A stretch of 64,000 bases of DNA from Imbricaverruca yamaguchii (GCA_034440575.1 JAOTOL010001637.1:3274501-3338500), one strand, 5' to 3'; shown: positions 1 to 10,536, numbered from the stretch's first letter. Numbers and translations: made by a program. Notes: generated by a model not told the origin, from the sequence alone.

Positions 1-660
1 GCAGATCACATGTCACTGAACTATGGTGTATGGTCGGCAGATTGGTCATATCTTCCAATGTAAACACTGATTTAAACTGCTTGCTCAGCTCCTCAACCAT
101 CTCACTATCCTCACCCAATGTAGTCCCGTTTTAAGAACTTTTTACTGTCCCCATTACAGTTTCTAGCTAAATCATGTTCTTTTGCTCGCTTTGCTGCTCT
201 GGTTTTTTGCTTCACAGTGTCTCTAGCTTTTTGATACGCCTTTAGATTAACAACATTTGAAGCTTCTTTAAACACTCTAAATGCAGTTTTGTTAGCCTTA
301 ATTGCTTTTATCATGTCTAGTGTAAGCCATGCTGGCTTTCCTACCATCTTTTGTGTCTCAACTAGGCTTCCTCCTGCTCCTACCACCTGCCACTCACTGA
401 CCCTTTCCTTAGGCTCGCATCTCCAAATCCTCCACCCCCTGACCTCATGCCACTTCCCCTCCTGTGACCTACCAGAACTACCCCTCTTCTGCCAGAACTA
501 CCCACATCTTCCCAGAGTTTCGCCTACAGTCAAGCCTTGAACCAAGTCACCTAAATCTGAGAATACAAGGTCCAAGAATGAGCCATGCCTGGTAGGTTCC
601 GATACAAACTGATGTAAGAACAGGTCCTCTTCAAGGCATTTCCTAAACATTTGGATGGAG
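1..660 (-). mobile_element. CR1-like LINE fragment, internally deleted
   Basis: This stretch repeats parts of the LINE at 1105-4255 in the same orientation. Bases 1-130 match about 2755-2880, 135-345 match about 2933-3148, and 500-655 match about 3390-3535. Roughly 54 bp are missing at 131-135, and an unrelated filler lies at about 350-500 where the endonuclease-RT linker should be. The fragment runs off the left edge of the window. It is a non-functional remnant whose short open pieces are parts of the LINE linker and endonuclease region. Confidence 0.85.
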
Positions 661-1104
661 GTGAGTTCAGTCAAGGCTGTCCTGTGAATACCATATACCA
701 CAATAATACCATTTTATGCAATACCCATACACCTACCTAGTTTATTCTTCATATCTACCATTATCCTCTATCCATATAGTTATCTATTGATCTCTTGGTA
801 TATGTCCCTGTGCCCTCCCCAATACATTCCTTTGCCCATGATACAAAATTTTTGTTATTTTTAAGTTGAAGTGCAGTTCAATGGATGAAGTCAAAGTATG
901 AAATGATTGGTATAATTAAAATGCCACAAATCCTGGAACACAATTTGGTGTCACATCAATTCCTGATGGCAAATGGCTATCTGCAATGCATTACTCAGCA
1001 AATCCTCAGATTGAAGTACATATGCAAGAATCGCTGTAAAATACCATATTTACTGGCATTCCCATGCAGAAATGGCACCGAAGGTTGTCCACCCTATCAT
1101 CTTT
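661..1104. other. AT-rich spacer, nothing recognised
   Basis: About 440 bases between two LINE copies. The short open frame at 885-1106 has no recognisable motif and overlaps the start of the next LINE's 3' end. No repeat or RNA gene is visible. Confidence 0.5.
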
Positions 1105-4100
1105 AGCATTATAAAGACATAAAAGATTAGTGCAACTATGAGCCACAAGGGCCCTTCTTGGTTGCACTCTGTACACTGAACCAGTTGCACACCAAAACTG
1201 TTAATCAGCCCTCCCTGTAATACTGAAAAGCAAGCCCTATATTCTTATAATGATTGTCTATGCTGCTTTTAAAGATGTTCAATGTGCTGCTACTGACGAT
1301 GTTTTCTGGCAGCTGGTTCCAGTGTTCCACTACCCTGTTGGTGAAGAAAGTTTGCCTTAACCTTGTTCTGCTGTGGTTAACTTTAATTTTGAATTTATGA
1401 CCTCTAATTGCATCATTTCTGTTAAATTCAAACATTTCCCCAAGGTATCCCCTCTCCAGACCATTGACAAATTTAAAGACCTCGATGAGATCTCCTCTCA
1501 GCCTTCTATATCTAAGTGAAAACATATTCAATTTCTTCAATCTTTCCTCATATGCCAGGTTGCTTATGCCATTAACCATTTTTGTAGCCCTCTTTTGTAC
1601 TCTCTCCAAAAGCCAACAATCTTTTTCATAGCTAGGAGACCAAGCTTGGATGCAGTATTCCAAATGTGGCCTGACGTATGCACAGTAAAGCTTCCTGATC
1701 ACTTCCTCACTTCTGTATGATACATTCCTATTTATTGCCCCGAGCATTCTCAGTGCCTTCTTCCTGGCTTCCTTGGTCTGTTCTGATGCCCCCAGTTTTG
1801 TGTTTAGAATAACACCTAAATCCTTCTCCTGTTGAGTCACTGATAGCACTTGGCCACCCATCAAGTATGGAGCCTTCATATGCTGCTTACCTACATGCAT
1901 GATTTTGCACTTATCAAAGTTAAATTTCATTTGCCATTCTTCGGACCACTTCACAAGTTCGTCTAAGTCTTTTTGCAGCGAGATATGCTCATCCTGACCA
2001 GTTATTGCTCTAAAGACCTTCAAATCATCCGCAAATTTCAAAACTTTACTGCTTAGGCCACTTTCAATGTTATTTACAAATATAATGAACAGTAATGGCC
2101 CTAGTACTGACCCCTGGGGGACTCCACTAAGAACATTTTGCCATGATGACTTTGTACCATTTAGCATCACTCTTTGCTGTCTATCTGAAAGCCACAACTC
2201 TATCCATTTTAAGATGCTACCTGCAATACCATGGGACTGAAGCTGTATCATTAACCGTTTATGGGGTACCTTGTCAAAGGCCTTACTAAAGTCAAGATAT
2301 GCTACATCAACCTGATTTCCCTGATCAAATTGTTCTGTGGCGAAGTTCAAAAAGTCCAAGAGGTTTGTGAGACACGATCGTCCTTTTCTAAACCCATGTT
2401 GAGTATTTTGAATCAATCTGCTACCTTCCAGATAACTAACTATTCTATCCTTGATAATTGATTTGAGTACCTTGCATACTAGGGATGTGAGACTTATTGG
2501 CCTATAGTTCTCAACTTTCCCTCTTTCTCCTTTCTTGAAAATAGGAACTACATTTGCCCTTTTCCAATCGGTTGGAATTTCATTATGTGAAACTGATCTA
2601 CAAAATATTATACTAAGTGGAAATGCCAGTTCCTTTTCAGTTTCCCGCAACACCCTAGCATAAATTTCATCAGGTCCTGCTGCCTTATTTTGCTTTATTT
2701 TCCTGATATGATTGTAAACAACATCACTATCAATGAAATCAACATCATTTGTCAGATCCCATGTCACTGAACTATGGTGTATGGTCGGCAGATTGGTCAT
2801 ATCTTCCAATGTAAACACTGATTTGAACTGCTTGCTCAGCTCCTCAACCATCTCACTATCCTCACCCAATGTAGTCCCATTTACTTCCAGTGGACCAATT
2901 GTGCTAGAAACTTTACTCAGCTTGTAGAAACTAAAGAACTTTTTACTGTCCCCATTACAGTTTCTAGCTAAATCCAGTTCTTTTGCTCGCTTTGCTGCTC
3001 TGGTTTTTTGCTTCACAGTGTCTCTAGCTTTTCGATACGCCTTTAGATTAACGACATTTGAGGCTTCTTTAAAAACTATAAATGCAGTTTTCTTAGCCTT
3101 AATTGTTTTTATGACGTCTGGTGTAAGCCATGCTGGCTTCCCTACCCTTCTTTTGCGTCTTTGCTTTTGGGGGACATGTCTAATCTGAGTTTCCTTCAAG
3201 TAAGATTTTAACTTTTCCCACATTTCACAGGCATTTAAATTGGAGAATTGTTCTTCCCATCTGATGGCACTTAAAGCCGCTCTCATGCCGTTAAAGTCTG
3301 CTCTGTTGAAATTTGGAACCTTTACCAAATTATCCTTGATAATTTCCCCTACATGTGCCTTGAATCTAACTATGTTATGGTCACTTTTTCCCAGAGTTTC
3401 GCCTACAGTCAAGTCTTGAACCAAGTCACTTAAATCCGAGAATACAAGGTCCAAGAATGAACCATGCCTGGTAGGTTCCGATACAAACTGGTGTAAGAAC
3501 AGGTCCTCTTCAAGGCATTTCCTAAACATTTTGCATGATGGGGTGCCAACACCAGCATTTTCATAACCTTTTAGATTAAAGTCACCGAGAATGAGGCACT
3601 TCCTCTTAAAGTTTCTACTGATTTCCTCACAAATCACCTTGTCAAGCTCCAGTTGCTGAGAATTTGGCAGGGTTCCTGATCGGTAGAAAGCTCCTATCCT
3701 AAGAGTATTGCTGTTGCCTTTTCCCACAGTGACATCAAGCCAAATGGACTCCACAGACACATTTTTATCCCCACCTGCTACTTTTTGAGAACTGAATAAG
3801 CTATTTATATAGAGCATTACACCACCCCCTTTCATTGCTGGACCCCTATTGCACGAAAACATATTGTATCCCTGAATCTCATAGTCCTGTAAGTTATCTC
3901 CAAAATACCCTTCACTGACCCATGCCTCCGTAATGCAAACAAAGTCCGGTTCCTCCTCAGCAACATAACACTTGAACTCATCAAATTTGGAACGGATACT
4001 CTGAGCATTAAACATCATACACTTAACGAATGCTCCATAACCACCTTTAGCTTTTTCATATTGAGGAGTTCTTTTATCACTAGATGAACTATAACTCTGT

Positions 4101-4200
4101 CCCCTTGAGTTGCTGCTGTCCCTATTTGCAGACTTTGAGGTTCTATTGCCTTGGCTGACACTATTGGAATAGTCCTGAGTTGGCAATGCAATTTGCCAAC
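1105..4200 (-). mobile_element. CR1-like non-LTR retrotransposon, long copy
   Basis: The element lies on the minus strand. Its 3' untranslated end is at about 1105-1204 and is shared with the copy ending near 45.2 kb, including the stretch with AGAAGGGCCCTTGTGGCTCA. The 5' part reaches about 4180-4200, where the LINE sequence gives way to repeats of a GGATGCAATGCA-like unit (4195-4255). The coding part is open throughout, so this is one of the youngest elements in the window. The 5' end is probably truncated, because no untranslated leader or separate first ORF is visible. Confidence 0.85.
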
Positions 4201-4255
4201 TCAGGATGCAATTTGCAATTAGGATGCAATGCAAGGATGCAATGCAAGGATGCAA
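1205..4255 (-). CDS. LINE ORF2: apurinic endonuclease plus reverse transcriptase
   Basis: The open frame is 1016 codons, but it opens at TTG in repeat sequence. The first ATG is at 4018, residue 80, directly before the endonuclease motif FNAQSIRSKFDEF. The APE-type endonuclease spans about residues 80-298, with ITEAWVS near 109-115, GDFNL at 224-228 and SDHN at 291-294. The reverse transcriptase spans about 525-800, with NYRPISLTS (583-591), AYLDFSKAFDKVPH (652-665), GVPQGSVLGPLLF (711-723) and FADD (741-744). The C-terminal domain ends with a WNQLPENIV-type motif. Such proteins nick target DNA and prime cDNA synthesis on it. All key residues seen are intact. Clade assignment to CR1 is inferred from motif style and 3' end, not from a tree. 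Confidence 0.92.
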   Translation of the reverse strand: MHPCIASLHCILIANCILSWQIALPTQDYSNSVSQGNRTSKSANRDSSNSRGQSYSSSSDKRTPQYEKAKGGYGAFVKCMMFNAQSIRSKFDEFKCYVAEEEPDFVCITEAWVSEGYFGDNLQDYEIQGYNMFSCNRGPAMKGGGVMLYINSLFSSQKVAGGDKNVSVESIWLDVTVGKGNSNTLRIGAFYRSGTLPNSQQLELDKVICEEISRNFKRKCLILGDFNLKGYENAGVGTPSCKMFRKCLEEDLFLHQFVSEPTRHGSFLDLVFSDLSDLVQDLTVGETLGKSDHNIVRFKAHVGEIIKDNLVKVPNFNRADFNGMRAALSAIRWEEQFSNLNACEMWEKLKSYLKETQIRHVPQKQRRKRRVGKPAWLTPDVIKTIKAKKTAFIVFKEASNVVNLKAYRKARDTVKQKTRAAKRAKELDLARNCNGDSKKFFSFYKLSKVSSTIGPLEVNGTTLGEDSEMVEELSKQFKSVFTLEDMTNLPTIHHSSVTWDLTNDVDFIDSDVVYNHIRKIKQNKAAGPDEIYARVLRETEKELAFPLSIIFCRSVSHNEIPTDWKRANVVPIFKKGERGKVENYRPISLTSLVCKVLKSIIKDRIVSYLEGSRLIQNTQHGFRKGRSCLTNLLDFLNFATEQFDQGNQVDVAYLDFSKAFDKVPHKRLMIQLQSHGIAGSILKWIELWLSDRQQRVMLNGTKSSWQNVLSGVPQGSVLGPLLFIIFVNNIESGLSSKVLKFADDLKVFRAITGQDEHISLQKDLDELVKWSEEWQMKFNFDKCKIMHVGKQHMKAPYLMGGQVLSVTQQEKDLGVILNTKLGASEQTKEARKKALRMLGAINRNVSYRSEEVIRKLYCAYVRPHLEYCIQAWSPSYEKDCWLLERVQKRATKMVNGISNLAYEERLKKLNMFSLRYRRLRGDLIEVFKFVNGLERGYLGEMFEFNRNDAIRGHKFKIKVNHSRTRLRQTFFTNRVVEHWNQLPENIVSSSTLNIFKSSIDNHYKNIGLAFQYYREG
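4195..4255. repeat. Short tandem repeat at LINE 5' junction
   Basis: Several imperfect copies of AGGATGCAATGCA / GGATGCAATTTGCA lie exactly where LINE homology stops. They extend the LINE reading frame upstream without an ATG, so the first 20-odd codons of the long open frame are repeat-derived. Confidence 0.6.
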
Positions 4256-4444
4256 TTATCTGGCAGCCAGAACAAACAAGTGCCACATTCTGATCAATAA
4301 ACTAGGAATAAAAACTAATCAGATAGCACTCAGGAAGATTCCTGGGTAGGTAAGTAGGTAGATACCTAGGTAGACAGCATCGGTCGAGGTAGAATATATA
4401 AAACAGCACCGTAGCCTCCCAATACCAACCACGCCTATCGACTC

Positions 4445-4805
4445 GATGAGGGTGTACTAGAATGACTAAGGGTTCAAAGTATCGAATAGTTAAAAACTTC
4501 TAAATCCTCTAAAGTTCAATTCCTCTAATGGTTCGAAACCTCTAATCGGCGGAAGCTTCCTTCTGTTGGTGATGTTCAAAACTTCGAACATATCAAAGCA
4601 TCCAACAGTTCAAAAACCTCTAAAACGGTCAAATCTCCGAAAGTTAAAATCAACTAACTGCTCATTAAACCTAGCAGTTCAAAATGACTACTGTATAAAA
4701 TACCTAGAGTTCAAAGCCTCCAAAACAATCCAAACCTCTAAGATTCAGAAACCATAGCATTCAAAATCTCGAAGCGTTCAAAACCTCCAAACCTTAAGAG
4801 GTAAT
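4445..4805 (+). repeat. Degenerate 16-18 bp minisatellite (AGTTCAAAACCTCTAA-like)
   Basis: At least fifteen diverged units of the form GTTCAAAACCTCTAAAA follow one another. The array makes short spurious open frames on the plus strand. No conserved gene is visible. Confidence 0.7.
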
Positions 4806-4849
4806 GCGTGTTCAAATCATCTAAATCAAGAACTATGGTAAAATATGGG

Positions 4850-5150
4850 ACTGCGCGGCCCTAGAAAAAATTTCATTAGGAATGTCCTAATGGTCTTGCC
4901 CCTTGGAAATTGGAACATTCCGAATGGTCTAATGGTCCTGATGGTAACTAATGGTCCTGATGGTACCTAATGGTCCTGATGGTACCTAGTGGTCCTGATG
5001 GTTCTAATGGTACCTAATGGTCCTGATGGTACCTAAGGGTCCTGATGGTATCTAATGGTTCTAATGGTGCCTAGTGGTTTCCTGATGATTCCTGTGATCC
5101 TAATGGACCCTCATGATCCCAATATCCCCTGGTGGTTTTTACTGGTCTGA
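4850..5150 (+). repeat. TAATGGTCCTGATGGTACC minisatellite, locus 1
   Basis: About a dozen copies of a roughly 19 bp unit begin after a CCCTAGAAAAAATTTCATTAGGAA leader. The same unit flanks the hAT element at 9277-10084. An inverted version with the same leader occurs at about 10890-11060, which suggests the array is part of a dispersed repeat with defined ends. Confidence 0.8.
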
Positions 5151-6194
5151 ATGGTGGGCTTTCTAGCAGAAATATATATTGATATTGGGAACAGTTTTTG
5201 GATGTTTACCCTCGATCAATCGTGGTACGAATTCCCTTGTTTTATTTCATGCCTAAGGGCAACACGCAACGCTATGACTCTTGCAGCGTTTTGCCGTATC
5301 TGTTGCACACACATATACATATAAGTAAACATTTCTCAACACTGCGCCGCTTGATACAATGCACCACGTTAAAATCGGGCGTTTAATCAGGTCCATAAAT
5401 AAATGCCAACTACTGGAAGTGTTGTGTTTTGCTTTCATACTTATTGATAGGGGTTCACGCAGTAGCCATACTTTTGAAACCATCAGTATGGGAGTCAGCT
5501 ACGGAATCGAGCAGTGCGAAAGTTCTGCGCTCAGCACGGTAAAGTTCTACCAGCTTCCAACGATATATTCCACAACATACGGATGGATGGCACAAATTGC
5601 GGTCTTTTCCTATCACAACCAGGCCAAAATCAAGGCGTGTGGCACGACTGTTCGGCGCGAGAAGCGGAGCGGCCGTGGCTCAGCTTCTATCTGCATTTGT
5701 GGTGCAGCAGGATACTTCGGTTTTCTGCGCAGGTCGTGTTTTTTATTCAGGAACCTGGACACCTTTCGTTCCACAAGCGCTCTGTAGTCAGCCGATCTCC
5801 TAGTCGGTTGCAGGTGTCTTTTTAGTTCATCTGTGGAAAACAGTTCGCCTGAAATATAATATGATATATAAACTGTACGGCCATTAATGCATGTGCAATT
5901 AAGTGTTGTTAATCCAGGGTTTTGGCTTCATAACGTTTACAAGGGCGATCACCGTAAGGAATAAAACTATGACTGCACCCACGTTGGAACTAACAAAAAC
6001 AAAAACACTAACATATATATATAGCCTATAAACAAATGAAATTTGAAAAGGGCCAATGTGCCATCTGTAAATGGGACCACGGGACTATTCCATTAATCTA
6101 CAGTGGGGAAGAAGATCGGAGAGGTTCGGGGAGACTCGAACAGGAAATGAATGGAACAGCGGGCAGACATTTGGGGAGATATGAACTTATGAGC
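5151..6194. other. No supported gene
   Basis: Open frames at 5359-5787 and 5514-5825 overlap in different frames and show no domain, repeat or splice signature I recognise. The stretch from 5830 to 6030 is AT-rich. Nothing firm is visible. Confidence 0.4.
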
Positions 6195-6259
6195 TGCTTA
6201 CGGACTGATCTTGTCTTCCAATAGTACTCTGGGTTTGTTGGGTCTTGATTCATTCTCAC

Positions 6260-6441
6260 CTTGTCCTTGAATAGCAGCGGGCACTTCGTGCTGGAATGCA
6301 TGGTTCAGCTCCTGCAGCTGCTTGGCATAATCCTGAAGAGCCTCTTTGTTGCTCTCGAGGAGGGTGACCTGCTGCTTCAGCTGAGTAACCTCCTCTTTCT
6401 GCTTTGCCATCTCTTTCTGCAGGAGTCTGAACTTCTTGTAC
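6260..6441 (-). CDS. Coiled-coil protein, internal exon
   Basis: This minus-strand exon is bounded by an acceptor (TTTGTGATAG before 6441) and a strong donor (ACAAG/GTGAGAATG after 6260). It encodes a charged, heptad-like helix starting YKKFRLLQKEMAKQKEEV and continuing through LESNKEALQDYAKQLQEL to HAFQHEVPAAIQGQ. Hydrophobic residues recur at heptad spacing, so a coiled coil or leucine zipper is likely. The next upstream exon joins in frame. I do not recognise the family; a bZIP-type dimerisation helix is possible, but no basic DNA-binding stretch is visible in these exons. This is one of only two credible host genes in the window. Confidence 0.55.
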
Positions 6442-7278
6442 CTATCACAAATTGATTATTTGGGTTTAGGGATCCCCCGAGAGCAGGGTCCTTTAGCGCC
6501 CGGCACCTATTAGATACACAACATTAGTAATGTCATTGCGATAAAGGACCTACTATCACTTGAAGACATGGGATAGTGAGGATTGAAACCTCCAGGAGGA
6601 ATTAGCATTAAAGGTGAAAGTAATCAAACATCCTTCCTCACAACCATACAAGTGCTATATATTTGTATGGGTTATTGCTAATTTCCCTTGATTCTGGGGT
6701 CCTTGCTTCGATACAACTTGGCGATGCCTCCAAATTAACAACTTCCATCCATCCAAAAAATGTGATGACCCCATCAATCAGCATCTCTCTCTTGAGTTAT
6801 GTGGACGGCTATGGATCCACATACACACAACACGCACACTGTACACTGACAAAGTGTAATTTAACACTTTACATGGCTGCGGCAAGCACAATCAGCTGGC
6901 TACATTTGCTAGTGACCAGCAAATTAAAGTTCGTTTTCTCTACTTACCTTCAGGAAATGCTGTACATGAATTATAAGTTATATATATTGATGTCTAAGCC
7001 AGATGAAAGTTCAAATACGTCGTGTAGAAATGAAATTATTATTGTACTGAAGTCATATTTTGAGAGGAAAATGGTATCAGGATGAAACGCAATGATCTTT
7101 TCTCCATCCAGTTCCATATTTGGAGCATATCTGAACTTCTTCATTGCAAGCATATCTAAGAAGCATCACAACTTAACATTGGTGAACTGTGTTCGCGCAT
7201 TCCTTAGTACCTGCTGGTCCTTTGGAACCACTACGGGTTAAATACCCCTAATTTTTTATCTTAATTAAATATACTTAC

Positions 7279-7406
7279 TTGGCTCGTTTTTCCAGTGGTT
7301 GACGGATATCATCTGGAAGTACAGAGGAGCCACCAAAGATACCTTCATCAGAGGCAGCCTAGCACCTTTTGGCCGACTGATCAGTCTCGTCAGGCTGGAG
7401 CTGCTG
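7279..7406 (-). CDS. Exon upstream of the coiled-coil exon, with an in-frame stop
   Basis: The exon is bounded by an acceptor (ATTCTGCAG before 7406) and a perfect donor (CCAA/GTAAGT at 7278-7273). It reads QQLQPDETDQSAKRC, then TAG at 7361-7359, then AASDEGIFGGSSVLPDD and IRQPLEKRAK. Joined to the exon at 6441 it makes a continuous ...KRAKYKKFR... segment. The stop could mean a pseudogene, an assembly or read error, or a shorter real exon using the AG of that TAG as its acceptor. A minus-strand open stretch near 7083-7150 (MKKFRYAPNMELDGEK) shares AAGAAGTTCAGA with the next exon and might be an alternative exon. Confidence 0.45.
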
Positions 7407-7946
7407 CTGCAGAATATACACAAATAATTACAATCATGCAGATTAGTGAGCTCTTAATGTTTTTGGTGCACTAACAGCTCTGGCTATATACCCAGTACTC
7501 ATGATTATCACGCATTTCACTACTGCAACAGCAATGATGCATCTAGATTCTGTAAAAATAGCCAACACACAAAAAGGAACTTGTATGCTGATGTGCAGAA
7601 AGAAACATTGAAAACAAAATTTTAGCAGAATACACCACATAGTCACAGCATCCTTGTGATATGTCCACTCAATGAAGCTAGCATAGATGGCATACAGTGG
7701 GAGGAGAATCAAGGAATATCTAATCATATCTCACATACATCTTACTTTAGGGCACATATTTAAATTGTCACAAAAAGCTTGATGCAATTGCAAAGTTGAA
7801 AATATTTTGCTTGGTCTTTTGAATGCATCTCAGAGTCACATTTGACATAATCAGTGCTTTGTATTTTGATAGACAAAGGTGGATTGCTTACAAACACCAC
7901 CATCTTGTTGTGCTTTATGCACCAAATGTGATGTGGGAGACATACA

Positions 7947-8045
7947 AAAGGTAGGTGTTCAGTAAACAGAACTGTTCAGGACCCCTTTCCCCAAGGTGGA
8001 AGTGGGAGCATCTAAAGATATACAGTTTACTGAACACCTACCTTT
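7947..8045. repeat. Perfect 21 bp inverted repeat with 57 bp loop
   Basis: Arm 7947-7967 (AAAGGTAGGTGTTCAGTAAA plus C) is the exact reverse complement of 8025-8045. The intervening 57 bases show no gene. It may be a small foldback or MITE remnant, or a hairpin-forming RNA locus. Confidence 0.85.
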
Positions 8046-8049
8046 GGAC

Positions 8050-9175
8050 GTCCACAGCATCCTGTTCACAGAGTAAATAAAGAAGATGGCAGTATTCATG
8101 AGCAATGGACCTTTCTCTACTGAAATATGAAAGTCTGACCACATAGTTCTACTAATTCTTTGCTCATGGAGCTAGCAGTCCGCAGGAGTCATCGCTTCCG
8201 ATAGCAGTGGGCTTGAAAAAAAACACAAGGAAATTACCTATTTTTTGTTTGCAACTGCACCAGTAGTTATATTCTGTAGTGGCTACTAATGACTAGTGTC
8301 ACAACAGTTGCAGTGAAGTAATCCTGCACAACCACATCTCCATGTTTGGAATATGGCACACCGCTAAGAAATTAAGGTGATTTTCAAGGATGCTTTTTCA
8401 AGCGGTTGAATAATTTCATCAAAAGGAACCTTTTGAACATTGGATAGCTTGTTCATTTTCATGTTTAGTACACCGTGCAATTACCGGTTCAACCACACAG
8501 AATCAGCAGTAGTTATTTGTTGCATGGCGTCTTAAGTGTTCAGATGTACATAAATCTTCCCAAATGTACATAAATCAGTAGTTACTTTCACTAGGTGCCA
8601 AAGGCAAGCGATTTGTCATGTGATCGTTGCCAGAAGTTAGTGGTCTTGTTTAAGAAACACTATCAAATTAAACGTATGCAAAAAGCACACCGAAATTACC
8701 ACTAACCAGCCAGTTTTAGTACTTGTGCTGTATAACGGTCCGCTTGATCCGCCGCAAGCTTCTCCACATGACCCGGACTGGCGCAGATGGACGTAAATCG
8801 TACATATTCCTAGGTCCGCAGTCCTTTATATCACTAATGTGAACTACCTTTCTCAAATTATCTTTTAGGTCCGATATGTATGCATAAATGGCAAATCACC
8901 GTGATCGGTGCTTCAAAGAAAACCAAACAACTCCAGACTAGCGAACCTCCAACAGCAACCGCACAAACCGCCACAAGAAGAAATTGACATGCTAGTGTTG
9001 GATAAATATATGCGCAATAGAGATGGATATGTGAAGATAGGCGGTTCCGTAAAACCACTTTTCGCCTGATAACGAAATATCCTAGCATAACTATAATGTA
9101 TTTCGATTATTTAAATTCAATTCAGTTCTTCGAATTATTTCAAACCTGTATTTAAAGTAAATTAATTATTTGATT
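8050..9175. other. No supported gene
   Basis: More than 1.1 kb of AT-rich sequence without recognisable coding motifs, tandem repeats or transposon ends. The short minus-strand open frames (such as 8858-9088) have no identifiable domain. Confidence 0.4.
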
Positions 9176-9179
9176 ATAA

Positions 9180-9276
9180 TCCTAATGGTCCTGATGGTAC
9201 CTAATGGTCCTGATGGTACCTAATGGTCCTCATGGTACCTAATGGTCCTGATGGTGCCTAGTGGTACTGATGGTAC
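9180..9276 (+). repeat. TAATGGTCCTGATGGTACC minisatellite, locus 2 left part
   Basis: About five 19 bp units end at GATGGTAC, where the hAT element begins. The array resumes at 10085 with GATGGTAC, so it is one array split by an insertion. Confidence 0.85.
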
Positions 9277-10084
9277 CAGGGGCGTCGCCACCGGGGGGGG
9301 CAGAGGGGGCAATTCCCCCCTACCGTGAGACTGGGGGTGCCCCCCTGAAATTTGAGGAGGCCCCCAGGACGAAAAGGAGGCCCCCAGGACGAAAACGAAA
9401 CCCACCAGGACGAAAAGGAGGCCCTTAGGACGAAAAAGAGGCCCCAGGACGAAAAGAAGGTACCTCAGGACGAAAAGAAGGCCCCCATGACGAAAAGGAG
9501 GCCCTCCAGGACTAAAAGGAGGCCCCCAGGACGAAAACGAAACCCCCAGGACGAAAAGGAGTCCCCCAGGACGAAAAGGAGGCCTACAGGATGGAAAGGA
9601 GGCCCTCCAGGACGAAAAGGAGGCCCTCCAGGACGAAAAGAGGCCCTCCAGGATGAAAAGGAGGCCCCCAAGACGAAAAAGAGATGATACAAATTAGGGG
9701 CCTCCAGAAGGATGCCCCTAATTTGTAAAAAGAAGTCACCTAGGAGAGGGTAGGAGGCCCCAGAAATCAAGCGAGTGCCAAATATTGACACAGAGGCCCC
9801 AGGACGAAAAGGCCACCAGGACGAAAAGGAGGTCCCCATGATGAAAAGGAGGCCACCAGGACGAAAAGGATGCCCTCCAGGACGAAAGGGAGGCCCTCCA
9901 GGACGAAAAGGAGGCCCTCCAGGACGAAAAGAAGGCCCTCCAGCCCTCAGTTTCCCATTCCCGAACCATACTAAGGGCCTAAAAACAATAGGAGGCCCTA
10001 ACACAATGGAGGCCCCTTTTCTGGGAGCAGGAGGCCCCCTTTCGATCTCGCCCACCCTGGAAGAATTTCGTGGCGACGCCACTG
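9277..10084. mobile_element. Non-autonomous hAT element (internal-deletion derivative)
   Basis: The ends are CAGGGGCGTCGCCACC (9277) and the inverse of CAGTGGCGTCGCCACGAA (10084), flanked on both sides by GATGGTAC. This fits an 8 bp target duplication, although the host minisatellite also contains that octamer. About 100 bp next to each end match the two ends of the 11.2 kb unit at 47933-59120, in reverse orientation. No transposase is present. The middle is filled by a 20-21 bp minisatellite. Long open frames on both strands here come from the tandem repeat and are not genes. Confidence 0.85.
9352..9945 (+). repeat. AGGACGAAAAGGAGGCCCYCC minisatellite
   Basis: About 25 imperfect units of 17-21 bp occur in two blocks (9352-9690 and 9795-9945), separated by non-repeat sequence. 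The same unit is found inverted at 58655-59043, next to the matching end of the 11.2 kb hAT unit. The array therefore belongs to the transposon and is not host sequence. Confidence 0.9.
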
Positions 10085-10260
10085 GATGGTACCTAATGGT
10101 CCTGATAGTACCTAATGGTCCTGATGGTACCTAGTGGTCCTAATGGTGCCTAGTGGTCCTAATGGTGCCTAGTGGTCCTAATGGTGCCTAGTGGTCCTAA
10201 TAGTTCTGATGGTACCTAATGGTCGTAATGGTACCTAGTAGTCTTAATGGTTCCCTAAGT
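10085..10260 (+). repeat. TAATGGTCCTGATGGTACC minisatellite, locus 2 right part
   Basis: Continuation of the array broken by the hAT insertion, with later units drifting to CTAGTGGTCCTAATGGTGC. Confidence 0.85.
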
Positions 10261-10284
10261 CCAAAAATGAGCAGACGCAGAAAG

Positions 10285-10536
10285 TTTCATTAAAATATCT
10301 GTATCAGTTAAAGCTTGACGATTGGTTGAACGTTTTTTAGGTGACCTCACTTGACCTAGACTAACTCCTTGACCCTAGATGACCTGATTTCAAAAGTTTG
10401 ACACAACATGCCCAATTGATGTGGGAAAAGGTTTGCCAAATTTCGGCGCGTTGCCGCGATAATGAATTCTTCCACTATTTGCGAAGAACCTGAGGGGTTT
10501 CAAGACACCCCCCCCCACCGCGAGACGGCGCGGGTT
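10285..10536 (-). mobile_element. Truncated TTAA-family foldback element
   Basis: The sequence matches in reverse the left 250 bp of the element at 55660-56479, including the GGCGCG region, the CACTTGACC region and the terminal GAGACGGCGCGGGTTA. The other end is missing. No coding capacity is seen. Confidence 0.75.

Noticed and set aside
5359..5825. Possible gene with 142-residue open frame
   Set aside because: Three plus-strand frames overlap, none with a recognisable motif or splice signals.
9465..10082. FRPGGPPFRPGGPP-type collagen-like open frames (also 58632-59239)
   Set aside because: They follow the 20-21 bp minisatellite of the hAT family on either strand and have no independent support.
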